A stretch of DNA of 33,789 nucleotides from positions 133,928,307 to 133,962,095 of the forward strand of contig JBOZIK010000001.1 of NCBI GenBank assembly GCA_051453625.1, given 5' to 3'. Below the pieces are notes generated by a model. It worked only from the letters and a program-made list of their open reading frames with translations, was not told where the DNA came from and ran no database searches. This DNA comes from Welwitschia mirabilis (Eukaryota > Gnetophyta > Gnetopsida > Welwitschiales). Of this stretch, positions 1-10,445 are shown piece after piece; the first letter of the stretch is position 1; every line of letters starts with the position of its first letter. A program made the translations under genes and the position numbers.

Positions 1-400
1 ATTCATCCCCCAAGTCTTTTTTGGCTACATTAAATATTGTAATGCTAAATATTTTATTATTGACATGACATTTCATCATTCCTATGTGAGCATCAATAAC
101 ATAATGAGTAGGGTACAAAATGCTCTTCCTAAAAGTAAAGGGTATTCTATGTTATGCTTTACTTCAATAATGACCACATCTATAGGATAGAATAATTTCT
201 CAATTTAGACAACTAAATCTTTGATTATTGCTAAAGGTTCTTTGATTGATGTATCTACTAATTCCAATACTATTTAGTAGGTTCTATTCTTTCTTCTAAT
301 CCAAATTTCTCACGAATATGTAAGGGAATGATATTCATACTCTCTACTATATGAATTGAGGATTTATTGATATTTTTATTTCACTTCAAAACAACACATA
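1..400 (-). pseudogene. Ty3/gypsy retropepsin-like protease remnant (E0)
   Basis: Read on the minus strand with frameshifts, this encodes the protease part of a plant Ty3/gypsy polyprotein, which in a live element cuts Gag-Pol inside the virus-like particle. Visible segments are MNIIPLHIREKFGL, then SIKEPLAIIKDLVV, IEKLFYPIDVVIIEV and YPLLLGRAF. They follow the family order (NLMPLSIFxKLGL, SIKEPLGIIEDVLV, FPxDFVVLDM, PLILGRPF). The catalytic DLGAS position reads HIVES at about 340-355, so the active-site Asp is lost, and several stops break the frame. Upstream on the same strand (about 500-800) is the family linker that normally precedes the protease. RT would lie to the left, outside the window. 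The family call is fairly secure; the exact lineage is inference. Confidence 0.75.
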
Positions 401-1300
401 TGATGACAGCCCTTAGGTCTTTAACTTAAGGTGTTTTTACATAATCAAGTTGAACAAATACCAGGTAATGAATATTTTATTTGATAATGTTCTTTTTGAA
501 TTTCTTTTCATTGAGTTCTTCCATATTTTTTTTTGAATTTTGAATTTTCTTGAATGATTTTCCAAAAAGATAAGTTGATACTAACATCATTCATGATTGC
601 TTTTAAATGTTCAACATAAGTTGGATTAGTGTTTAATCTATTCATCCATGAGATAGTATCCTTTTCCTTTAGATGTTATGTATTGAATATGTGGTTGGAT
701 TTTGAAGGAAATTTTAGTTGATCAAGAATATTAATGTCTTCTTCATGATTTACTTTCTTGTCTTTGTTGTAAGAAGTGGAGGTTTCTTCAAAGGGAATTG
801 TGTCATGTTTTCTTCTTGTGATCAATTTCCAATCTTTATTAACATCATTGGCATTTGGGATAGTTTAAGTAGTAAGTGATCATTGAGGTATTTTATTCTC
901 TAGCATAGTTTATTAGAGAATGCTAATAAGATTTTATGAGTTCTTTTTCTAATTTTTAAAATTTCTATTAATATTCTCATCAAANNNNNNNNNNTATAGA
1001 ATTTCTAAGGTAATCACTTCTATTAAAGTTATAAAAATTGAACTGAAAGATATTACGTTTGAATCTATTGTTAAATGAATGTTTGAAAGATGTTGAAGGC
1101 TCATTATTTCTTGGTGGATATTATTAGTTATTTCCAAAGTTCTTTAACCTTTGGTTAAATGCACATACTTCATTATATATGACTTCTCTGCAAGTTGATA
1201 AGGCAAAACATTCCTTGGTAGAATGAGAGCTATCTTGACATACACAACATTAACTAGAAGTAATTGAAGGTTGGGGCTATTAATTTAGCATCCTTGCATC
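401..1300 (-). pseudogene. Gag-to-protease linker of E0, badly decayed
   Basis: This stretch joins the gag and protease remnants of E0 and has no long open frame. On the minus strand around 480-650 a reading resembling the plant linker (INIPLLxAIKQxPSYAKFLKDLC) can be followed as DVSINLSFWKIIQENSKFKK, which sets frame and orientation. A 10-N gap lies at 985-994; its flanks are not duplicated. No zinc knuckle could be made out. The short open frame at 949-1,137 crosses the N run and has no independent support. Confidence 0.5.
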
Positions 1301-2115
1301 TGCTAGTGCTCTTGTTTAACTTTCAAAAGTCCTAATGCAATCTCTAAGAAGGGTGGTGAAATTTGGCTTTTCTTCTTCATGTTGGACCTTCTTCAAATAT
1401 TTAAGCATTTTTCCTATGATTTTAGTTTATTTAGGTGGAGGTTTATACCAAGTTTGACTTCTTTCTATAGGGCCTTCCAATAGACTCTAAGCATCATCTA
1501 CTGTCAACTGAAGTAAATTTACACCACAAGAAAAATCTACAAGTTATTTGATTTGGTTATTCAACCCACTATAGAAATGATCTATGAGTTCTTCTTTTGA
1601 GAACTCATCCCTAGATTAGAAGATGCAGCAATAAAAAATTTTTCATATGTTGAGGAATAATCTTCATGAAGCTATTGTTTAAAGTTGGTTACTTCATTTC
1701 TTTTCTTCCTCATGGTTGTCTCATTTATGAATCTTTTAAAAAAAACTTCTTTATCTTGATACCAACTCTCGAGGATTTTGTGTGGAATGGTTTTAACCCA
1801 AAATTTGGGCTTTCCTCTAAGGTTAAAAAGGAAAATGATCATAGAGGTTCTATCTAAACTTTTATTTTTTGCCATTTCTAAAGTGAGGATGAGTTGTTCA
1901 ATTTTAGCTATGTGTTGAAATTAGTCCTCATTATGCTCTTTTAAGAAAGTAGGATAAGCATTCAAAACTTTAAGTTCCACTTAATCTCCAATTGGTAGGT
2001 CAAAACGATTTTGTAATTATCTCTTTTTGTTAGTCAATATGTACTTGAGAGTAATATTTAAACTAGAAGCTTTTGATATTTTAAGTGGTGATTGATCTAA
2101 GGATTACTTAGAGTA
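1300..2115 (-). pseudogene. Ty3/gypsy Gag capsid-domain remnant (E0)
   Basis: Minus-strand remnant of the retrotransposon Gag capsid domain, the protein that forms the virus-like particle. The clearest frame is 1,672-1,875, with IIFLFNLRGKPKFWVKTIP followed by ESWYQDKEVFFKRFINE and MRKKRNEV. This is the family pattern (RLFPFSLxDKAKxWLxSLPP, tWdeLxxkFlxkFFP, LRNEIxxFxQ). Further along (about 1,490-1,600), in another frame, HFYSGLNNQIK and VDFSCGVNLLQLTVDDA match the FYNGLNxQTRxxVDAAAGGxLxxKTxxEA segment. Several stops replace Trp or Gln codons. The domain would begin near 2,110. The short plus-strand frame over the same bases is its shadow. Confidence 0.8.
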
Positions 2116-3020
2116 AGATTTTAAGAAACTATTAGACACAATAATGGTTTAAGAGGTTAAATGGTACAAAGAAGGAAAGTTAGGAATTTAAGATCTTGGA
2201 AAAGGATTTATATGTGAGGAAGGTGGAATAGGTAAATATAAGATAAAATTATATTTAAATTATTTTCTAAATTAACTAAAATTCAAGGAAATTTAAAACA
2301 AGAAATAGTAAATGTTGAAAAATATTCTTGTTATATTATAAAAATAAACTTTTCTTTCTCACCTGAAGTTCTTGAATTAAAATCCACCAAACCTTCTTTA
2401 ATTATTTCCTTAAGAAATATATTTTTCTGTTTTTTTTGTCTTTTTGATTATTTTAGGTTAAACAAACTTATTTATATCCAAGTACAATTATCTCTATGAT
2501 TATGCAAAGGTGTAAGGAGTAGGTTCAACCAAGTAGGTGTGGCAACCACTCGGGTTACATGAACTGCAAAGTGTAGGCCAAGTTTGTAATGAACAATTTG
2601 GTAATCCCTAAAACCACATAAAGTACGAGGGGTAGAATTACTAAGAAATGGAAATGTCCTTCTTTAAAGAGATAATAGGCCTAAGAAAAAAATTAATTTC
2701 ATAAATATAAAGTACTAAATGTTAAAAAAATAATTTCTAAAATATAAAATGCTAAATTGAAATGTTAATTCCAAAAATATATTGATCAATAAAAGTAAAG
2801 GAAAATGAATTTTTTAAGGAAAAAATTTGCAAGAAAAGGAAAATAAAAGTACACCTAAATTATATAATCACGTAATCAATTATCAACCTAAAAACATAAT
2901 CAAGTGGTTGTAAGTAGATCCAAATAAGATATGCTATAACACTACTTAATTAAATAAATTTAAAAGAATTTAAGATACTTACTTAAGTAATGAAAAATTT
3001 CCAAATTCCTTGAAATCTTT
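2116..3020 (-). other. 5' untranslated region of E0
   Basis: About 900 bases without coding signal lie between the decayed primer-binding site near 3,030 and the start of gag. This is a normal leader length for plant Ty3/gypsy elements. The stretch is A-rich and CpG-poor. The assignment rests on its position only. Confidence 0.45.
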
Positions 3021-3037
3021 CCTAGAAATGGTGTCAA
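3021..3037 (-). other. Decayed primer-binding site of E0, tRNA-Asp type
   Basis: On the minus strand the bases read TTTTGACACCATTTCTAGG. This resembles the TTTTGGCGCCGTTGCCGGG primer-binding site common in Athila-like plant elements, with every CpG lost (GGCGCC to GACACC). It sits upstream of gag on the correct strand, next to a possible LTR edge. The similarity is imperfect, so confidence is moderate. Confidence 0.5.
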
Positions 3038-3049
3038 AATATTATAGTG

Positions 3050-4430
3050 TGAATTTATGCTTTGTAACTTGAATTAGCTCAATGTGTCTTTAATCACAAC
3101 ATCTAAAAATTTAATTTATAATTGCATGCACAAAACACAATTATATGGCAGGATTAACCCAAAATGTCATAAGCTAGAAAAGGCTTGTAATAGGAAATTA
3201 GAAAATTGATTTTCATAATATACAAAATGACATATTTCTCTAATTTTCTTGAATTAAAATATGAAATGAAAGTAATGCAAATGCAATAAATGAAATGAAT
3301 GGACATGCAAATGAAGTAATGCACTCTAAATGCAATTAATAATCAATTAAGCAACCCATTGTCACTTAGATTTATCCTTCTAATCTATATCTATTACAAA
3401 ACAATGCCACTAGATTGCAATCAACATAAACTATAAGGATGATAAGAGAATTTACTTTAAAAAATACAAATCAACTAGCTTTCATTAAATCATATAAATT
3501 GTTTTTACATCCATTTACAAGATAAAGCTTTTTAATGGAGGAATCATAGCCTAACACGAAGGACACTTTTCTCCCAAGCTAAGATGTATCCCTTGCTTTC
3601 TAATCTTTAATTAATCACAATATCAAGATGCATAAAAGATGATAAACTATGGCCTAAGGGGGATTCTTTATAGTTTAGGATATGTGCTTGATTAGGCCAA
3701 AGTATTTGATGTGGAAGGGAACAACTAAAACCAACTTTTATTATAAGCAAGATTATTTTTTCAACAAATAATTGATTGTCATCCACCTGTGTTACCCAAA
3801 TGACATGATAGATGACACTCCTAGCTGTCTATGGATACATAACACTTGACATTTTAGTGGTCTTTTATTGATAGTCATTCCTTAATATTTTCTAGATGAC
3901 ATAATGAATGACACCTTCTTTTTTATTACACTTGTTCTAATATTATTTTTCCTAGTGTGTCATCTAAATAGCATGAAAAATTACACTTCCAATTCACTAT
4001 CTTTCCTTTTCATTTTTCATCAAGACATTAATGTAGACAATACTTCTTTGTAGATGTTTTTTTCCTTTTCTAACTATTGTCTGCCTATGTTCATCCAAAT
4101 GATAGAGTGGATGACATACTATCTTCCTTCATTTTCCACTTTGATGATCATCCTTTGTTTCTTTTGGCTTTCAAGGTTTCATCATGTTTTAAATTTGATC
4201 CTTGAGTGTTCCACTGTCACATTAAATTTGATTATTCTATCATCACATATAATGACTATAAACTTTCTCATTAACCTATTAATTAGTCCTAAAAACATAC
4301 TTCATAAAATTATTAAATACAATCAATTTGGTCTTGCATCATTAATTCTCCTTTCTTCTCTTAGTTCTAGCATAAAATTAAAGTGTATCTCTCTAAGCTT
4401 AGGGTGGTTACCATCTTAGATAAGATACCT
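3050..4430 (-). repeat. Probable 5' LTR of E0 (outer edge unresolved)
   Basis: Just beyond the decayed primer-binding site the plus strand begins TGTGAATTTATGC (about 3,049-3,061), a possible LTR terminus. No coding signal follows. At 3,240-3,350 there are short repeats of the ATGAAATG and ATGCAA type. At about 3,790-4,125 there are several degenerate copies of a motif like CCAAATGACATGATAGATGA with irregular spacing. The far LTR edge and the partner LTR are not in view. The open frame at 4,054-4,419 is T-rich, resembles nothing recognised and is probably chance. Confidence 0.4.
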
Positions 4431-4439
4431 ATTAATTAA

Positions 4440-5160
4440 TTATGCCCAAAAGTAACAAATATTTTCTATTTTGGCCTTTCAAATATGACCCTTCTTAGTC
4501 TTAGAACTTTTGTACTAAAGAATTTTTTGATGTCATTATAGCCATTAAAATACAAAAATATAACATCCACTGCTAGCTTTAGTCTTGTAGCTTTCATAAT
4601 CACCTCCCTACTTATTAAAATTCTATGGCTACCAATTAAGAAATTTTTATTTTTAAAAAAGTTTCTTCCATTGAAATTTGGCATTCCCTTCAATCACACC
4701 AAAGGCATTCAACCTATGTATTGAGTAAGCCTCCACAATTTCTTGTTGACCTTGAATATCCTAGCATCTTCTCATTTGAACTATGGGTGTTTATCCATGT
4801 TGCAAATTGCTTGTTTCTTTGCTATTTTCCTTCTTACTCTCTATAAAACTACTTCTAAGCTTGGATTTTCTCCTCTAAACATTCTATCATCCCTTTCTAC
4901 CTGAAGGAATCACGATACCACTTCCATGCTTCTCCTTATGGTATTAAGCACCTCTTTTTGGTACTCTATCCATTTAAAACCTGTCCAATTATCCTTATCA
5001 ATGGGCATTATGAGAAGAAGTTCTCCATTATCTCCTATAGACCACATTTAGTACACGCTTTTATAATAATAATATCAAGTCTTCTTAGATTCACTATTGT
5101 TATCACATGTTCTTTCCTAACTAGCCATTATCATGCTCTTCTATCAAGTATCCTTTAAAA
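4440..5160 (-). pseudogene. Unrecognised decayed minus-strand reading frame
   Basis: The minus strand keeps a protein-like reading across this interval. One segment of 75 codons is open at 4,466-4,693 (near its start MPNFNGRNFFKNKNF, later VIMKATRLKLAVDVIF). Upstream, around 4,750-4,990, IDKDNWTGFKWIEYQKEV and KEVLNTIRRSMEVVS can be read with few stops. The composition (charged and aromatic residues, occasional stops at Trp or Gln codons) suggests an old transposon-encoded protein, perhaps the first ORF of a LINE. No diagnostic motif was seen, and no function is proposed. Confidence 0.3.
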
Positions 5161-5483
5161 GATTATTTTATTATATAGATTTTTTTTGATTAATTACTTT
5201 TTAGTTAAATTTTATTTTTTATTATCCCACTGTTCCTTTTATTATTACCACTTGGTTACCATGTAGTCATTTAGTGTTTTAGCTTCCCAATTTTTTTTAG
5301 TGCTTATATCATCACTTCTAAGGAAACTTCCTTTACTCTAATACTTTTTTACCTTTCTTTCTACTATCATCTATAGTCATTATTTTGCTAGTTCTAATTC
5401 ATCCATTTCATTTGGAATTTTTTTTTAATTTACCAATTTTAAATTTTAGAAAGAGATGTTATCTTTTTCTAATCTCCATGTGC
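5161..5483. other. T-rich non-coding stretch
   Basis: The plus strand is T-rich with short poly-T runs. No coding frame, terminal repeat or RNA signature is visible. Confidence 0.4.
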
Positions 5484-5580
5484 TGGCACTCCATTTATAT
5501 AATAATATGCATGATTATTATTTAAAAATGATTTATTATTATTTAAATATCTCAATATTATAATGTTCTCAATGATTAAT
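5484..5580 (+). repeat. Dispersed 95-bp direct repeat, copy 1
   Basis: This stretch matches 30,440-30,534 in the same orientation. Both contain TGGCACTCCATTTATA, ATGCATG, ATGATTTATTATTATTTA and a closing AATGATT, with small indels between. The similarity stops abruptly at TGGCACTCC on the left. Identity of the parent repeat is unknown. Confidence 0.6.
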
Positions 5581-5638
5581 TTTGGTAGATGAAATGGTGT
5601 AAGGTCCAAAATTTTACAACCTATAAACTTCACATATT

Positions 5639-5650
5639 GCTCTGATACCA
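5639..5650 (-). other. Primer-binding site, tRNA-iMet type
   Basis: The minus strand reads TGGTATCAGAGC exactly, the 12-base sequence complementary to the 3' end of plant initiator tRNA-Met. It is the usual primer site of many plant Copia and some Ty3/gypsy elements. Three bases upstream on the minus strand is ...TTTTACA, a suitable LTR end. A chance match in a window this size is unlikely. No coding region that clearly belongs to this element was found to its left, so it is a remnant or a nested piece. Confidence 0.6.
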
Positions 5651-5653
5651 ACA

Positions 5654-6060
5654 TGTAAAATTCACATTTTTCACCTAAAAATTCAAATCTTCCTTTGATT
5701 TAAAAATGTAACATCCACACATTTTTAAAGCCTAAGAATAATGAGTTGATAAATATAAATGTGATATTTAAGATTAATAACTAAGCTTATACACAACTTT
5801 AAAACTATCTTTGTTTGAAATGCAACTAAGGGAAGCTAGGCCTCAAGATCTATGCAGCTAAAATAGCTTGTTTTGCTTTATCTATATACTTTAATAAGCT
5901 TAAAGTATATAAAAAGAAGCTTTTACGTATATATATCTTTAAGGAATTGCTATACGCAAGGTGAGGTAGTGTTAGGATTTTCAATCTTACCCTCACTTTT
6001 TGAGCCATAACTAGGTGGCATGCAAGGCCTGTGCATGGCACATATATGGCTTAAGAAGAG
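5654..6060 (-). repeat. Possible LTR fragment beside the iMet primer site
   Basis: The plus strand begins TGTAAAATTCAC directly beside the primer-binding site, so on the minus strand this would be the end of a 5' LTR. The stretch is non-coding, with TATATA-type motifs near 5,900-5,935. No partner LTR and no outer boundary were found. The open frame at 5,850-6,041 has no recognisable similarity. Confidence 0.35.
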
Positions 6061-6171
6061 GGACTGTCTACCTTGAATTGGGAAAAATGGAAATTGGGTA
6101 TCCTATTATGGTGGTCGCTGCATGATGCATAGGTGAGCAATGTTTCTGCAGATGTATCCTGAGTGCTGAAT

Positions 6172-6572
6172 TCAGAAATGGGAAGGATGCACTTCAGCCA
6201 GATTGAGATGGTGGCAGTCACTATCGATAAGATCAGAGAGTCCAGCTATGATGTTAAAAGACTGCCTGAAAGGAGAAATTAATTCATTATTAGAAGAGTA
6301 CCAAAGATGGGAAGCGCGCAGGTGGGAGATGACATAGAAGTAATCCCGTGTTTCTGAAGGAGGCTTACTTTCGAGGCAGATTGATAGAACCGAACACCGA
6401 TTTTAGTTTCAGAAGAAAATTTATGGATTTGATCGAAATGCGTCTCTAGAATTTGAGAAGTCTGAGGTGTGGCGCCACAGAGAATTCTTTGAAAGAGCAA
6501 AAGTTCATAAAAAGACAGTTATGCCACTAACGAGGACGATGCCGTTTCTGCCAGACACAAATCTAAAGCCAT
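6172..6572 (-). pseudogene. Gene-like fragment with possible intron, not recognised
   Basis: Minus-strand, gene-like and not recognised. An ATG at 6,572 sits in AACAATGGC, a strong plant start context, and opens MALDLCLAETASSSLVA. An in-frame TAA follows, then the same frame stays open (LLFQRILCGATPQTSQ through KIGVRFYQSASK) to a possible donor AAA|GTAAGC at 6,368. A 107-base intron would end in a pyrimidine-rich TTTCTCCTTTCAGGCAG at 6,262. The second exon (6,172-6,261) would continue in phase as SFNIIAGLSDLIDSDC and on to a TGA. The interval holds roughly 15 CpGs where the surroundings have almost none. It could be a recently broken gene, a captured gene fragment, or an upstream reading frame plus leader. 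The start-to-stop reading as it stands is only 17 codons. No domain was identified and no function is proposed. Confidence 0.4.
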
Positions 6573-6629
6573 TGTTTGGCGGAAACCAAAGCTGGAAGCA
6601 AAGGGAAGAGACTTTTAAAGTAAAGGTCA

Positions 6630-7279
6630 AATGAAGGAACTTTCTCAAAATTTTGTTATATTAATTTAATAAACCATAAAAATACTTAAAAAAAGAATAT
6701 GTGAAAATATTAATTTGAATCTTCAATTTAAAAGGGTAGTAGCGACCGTCTTAGAATTTGCATAGAAGTTAGTTTTAAGTATGCCACATGTCAATGACAA
6801 ACAATGAAAAAGATTTTAAACATTCTAAGGATAAAGGGTGCTTTTTAGGTCAAACATTCCTTTTTTGTTTAATTTATCCTTTCCTTCATTTTGTTTTCTT
6901 GACATAATCAAAAGGAGTGTCCTACTCCATAAAGATGTTTTATAAGTACAATCATTAAAGGAATGATAAAAGGGAAATACCTTTTTTTAGGGTTTTAACC
7001 CTAATGCAAGGTTAAGAGGTGGAGGATTTGCCTTGAGGGGTACATAATGAGCATGTTGTGAGCAAATCTTCTTTCATTTTAAAGCTTGCATTGTGTATTC
7101 CTAGAATGCTTTTCTATTAGCTATCAAGGACAATTGTATTATTGGTTTTTCTTCATAAATCAAGGGCTCTATATGGTTTGTAATGATATAGGACAAAAGG
7201 GCAGTCTTGTTAACTTTGTGTGTTTATGTAGCATTTGGTTAGTGAAGAAAGACAAACATTTAATTAGACTGTAAAATCA
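6630..7279. other. Unrecognised AT-rich stretch
   Basis: No coding frame, repeat partner or RNA signature stands out. The short open frame at 7,086-7,274 has no recognisable motif and an unremarkable composition for chance. The stretch could include upstream sequence of the minus-strand gene-like fragment at 6,172-6,572. Confidence 0.3.
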
Positions 7280-7670
7280 TTAAGTGAGAAATGAGAGTAG
7301 AATAAAAGAGGTGATGACAATATAAATAGGAAAAAATAAAGATGAAGAGGGAAGGTCAAAGAGAACAAGGGTATAATAGTGAAGAGATATGGTAAGTACA
7401 TAAGGGTACATATATAAGGTAGAATGTAAGATTAAGTAATAAGAAAGGAGTATATAAAGAATGAATAGTGGATGATAAGATAGAGAGAAAAATTAAAGTA
7501 TTAGTAAAGAAGATATTATAATCAAGAAATAAATAGATAGATTATAAGTAAGTATAGGAAGTAAATAGGAATGTGCATAGTAGATTATAATGATATATAA
7601 ATAAAATGAGGAGCAAGTGATATGATAATTAGAAAGATGGCATGAGAGATAATTGATAACTTTTCCTAAG
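7280..7670 (+). other. Purine-rich (A/G) asymmetric tract
   Basis: For about 390 bases the plus strand is dominated by A and G with few C, made of irregular GAGA, AAGA, GTAA and GATA words. No single repeat unit could be fixed. Such strand asymmetry occurs in decayed A/G microsatellites. No frame or known element is visible. Confidence 0.45.
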
Positions 7671-8177
7671 ATTTAGCACCTACATCTGACATCATTAAGA
7701 TAGTGGTATTTTAACCACTCATTAATTGGGCAACAATATAAAGATAAAATCCAAACAGACTGCCAAGCTATAATGGTCTTACTACTAGTCATTGTAATGA
7801 ACTAATATGGGTTAATTATATGGTTCCAGATTTTTGAGTGAATCTTTGAGTGATGAATTATAGTGAGGGTTCTCATACTCAATATGAACCTAATCAATTA
7901 TTTTAATAAAGGTAATCAACATTAATATCATAAACATATATAATTAATTACATAGGTGTAGTTCAATTATTATGGTTATGTTTTTATCTATTAATATTAT
8001 ATTATTATACTACATAACAAACATATGTATTATATTACATAATACATATACATAATATTACATATGCATCATAATATATTATATTATATTATATTATATT
8101 GTATCATATGCATAATATTACATATATAGGCATGTTTAATTATTATCTTAAATTGCATTAGAGGAGGAGAAAGATAT
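7671..8177. repeat. AT-rich stretch ending in (ATATT)n-like microsatellite
   Basis: Non-coding. From about 7,990 to 8,130 the sequence becomes a low-complexity run of ATATT, TATTA and ACATAATAT words with palindromic CATATG sites; the cleanest TATAT/TTATA run is near 8,075-8,101. It leads almost directly into the large assembly gap, which suggests the repeat stopped the assembly. Confidence 0.6.
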
Positions 8178-9018
8178 NNNNNNNNNNNNNNNNNNNNNNN
8201 NNNNNNNNNNNNNNNNNNNNNNNNNNNNNNNNNNNNNNNNNNNNNNNNNNNNNNNNNNNNNNNNNNNNNNNNNNNNNNNNNNNNNNNNNNNNNNNNNNNN
8301 NNNNNNNNNNNNNNNNNNNNNNNNNNNNNNNNNNNNNNNNNNNNNNNNNNNNNNNNNNNNNNNNNNNNNNNNNNNNNNNNNNNNNNNNNNNNNNNNNNNN
8401 NNNNNNNNNNNNNNNNNNNNNNNNNNNNNNNNNNNNNNNNNNNNNNNNNNNNNNNNNNNNNNNNNNNNNNNNNNNNNNNNNNNNNNNNNNNNNNNNNNNN
8501 NNNNNNNNNNNNNNNNNNNNNNNNNNNNNNNNNNNNNNNNNNNNNNNNNNNNNNNNNNNNNNNNNNNNNNNNNNNNNNNNNNNNNNNNNNNNNNNNNNNN
8601 NNNNNNNNNNNNNNNNNNNNNNNNNNNNNNNNNNNNNNNNNNNNNNNNNNNNNNNNNNNNNNNNNNNNNNNNNNNNNNNNNNNNNNNNNNNNNNNNNNNN
8701 NNNNNNNNNNNNNNNNNNNNNNNNNNNNNNNNNNNNNNNNNNNNNNNNNNNNNNNNNNNNNNNNNNNNNNNNNNNNNNNNNNNNNNNNNNNNNNNNNNNN
8801 NNNNNNNNNNNNNNNNNNNNNNNNNNNNNNNNNNNNNNNNNNNNNNNNNNNNNNNNNNNNNNNNNNNNNNNNNNNNNNNNNNNNNNNNNNNNNNNNNNNN
8901 NNNNNNNNNNNNNNNNNNNNNNNNNNNNNNNNNNNNNNNNNNNNNNNNNNNNNNNNNNNNNNNNNNNNNNNNNNNNNNNNNNNNNNNNNNNNNNNNNNNN
9001 NNNNNNNNNNNNNNNNNN
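8178..9018. other. Assembly gap, 841 N
   Basis: Run of 841 N between an AT microsatellite and further AT-rich DNA. Its non-round length suggests a size estimated from read pairs. Open frames crossing it are artefacts. Confidence 0.95.
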
Positions 9019-10445
9019 TATATATACATGCACATAGGGCATAATATGATTTACTTCCTTTTCACTATTTTATTAGCACTGTATGTATTTTAATTTATAG
9101 ACTTAGTTTGATTGTGATAACATTATGAAGAAGTAGTTATGGGTTTTCCTTATCGTAATGGTGCGTGTTTGTATGATTCAATTCAATTATGTATGCATGT
9201 TATAGTTATACAATGATGTAGGTTTAGCACATTTCTCAATGATTACAGTTGCTTCTAGTAGGATGTAGAGGTATGTATCCTTAAATGTATTTTCTTATAT
9301 ATTCATGCATATAAATTAAATGTATCAAGTAGTTACTTGTTATTTTGTACACAAAAATGATATGGTATTAGTGATTTTTCTTTGATGATTATTGAAACAG
9401 TTAAGCATTTAATTATCTTCCTTCATCCTTTAACTCCTATTGTGCTAGTTTGTTGAGTGTAATGATTTAATCAAGGACATATGGGCTAGTTACTTTTGGC
9501 GTTCTATATATTTATTTATTAATTATATTAATTATGTTATCTTATAATCTATGAGATACCTTAGCAAAATAGCATGAGTATGTGTGTATGCATGTTTTTG
9601 TGTTAATTATATTTTTGCATGAGTTTACTATAATGACATTTTATTATAATACTTTCCTCCCATTAGCTCTTACCAAGATGATGGAAAGAATAGAGGGGTA
9701 TTTTATGCTTGGTAAATAAGGTTACTCATGGATGATTATGGCCAAGTAACCACTTCAAGGATTTACTATATATATTTAGCTATCCATATGTGTTTTATAT
9801 TAATATACATATATATTATCATTATTCATGCATTAAATTCCTTATTAGAATGGATGTCGTGATCTTGAGAGTTCTTAACCAGCTGCCTCCTATATGTTTA
9901 CATTTAACTATTATGCCTATGAATGTTTATATGTATGTGATATCATTTGGTGTTATTTTATTTTAGTTTGACACCATACGTTTCTTCTGATTGAGTCGAA
10001 TATTTAGTTCTGACATTATTTATTACATTGTTTTATGCATATTTTTACCCACGGGTCCACTGATATGGATCATTTTAATGTATCCTATATTCATGCATAT
10101 TGGTGGAGATGAAAATGAGATCTAAGGTAGAAATATGTGTGGTATAAACTTCTCTAGATGAGAATACATAGGCATGATTTCTTAGCTATTGGCATAAGCA
10201 ACCACTAACCATGAGTTACATACTTCTTTTGTGTGCTTCTAATTGAGATTTCTAAATAACCTTAAGGTTGGATGTGATTTTGGTAAGGTGAGATATTATC
10301 ATATAGTTTTCTTAATGTTTAACCTATGGGTAATTGAGAGGTAAGTCTTTTAGTCGTAACCTAACTGATCCTTTGCAATAACTACTCATGTGATATAACT
10401 TAATTAATTAAAAAACAATTATCCTTCTTAAGTCTAACCTAAGGC
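9019..10445. other. Unrecognised AT-rich DNA left of E1
   Basis: About 1.4 kb with no protein similarity. The sequence lacks poly-A runs and is richer in TATG, CATG and ATGCAT words than its neighbours, so it may be the non-coding part (LTR or leader) of another element. It stops where E1 RT similarity begins, near 10,450. The upstream half of E1 (gag, protease, start of RT) is not in it, so either E1 was truncated here or this is another insertion. Confidence 0.35.

Noticed and set aside
4054-4419. Plus-strand open frame of 121 codons with hydrophobic stretches
   Set aside because: T-rich DNA gives Phe, Leu, Ile and Ser by composition; it lies in a probable LTR and shows no domain or start context.
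8148-9042. Two long minus-strand open frames of about 295 codons
   Set aside because: They consist almost entirely of N; only a few real codons exist at the ends.
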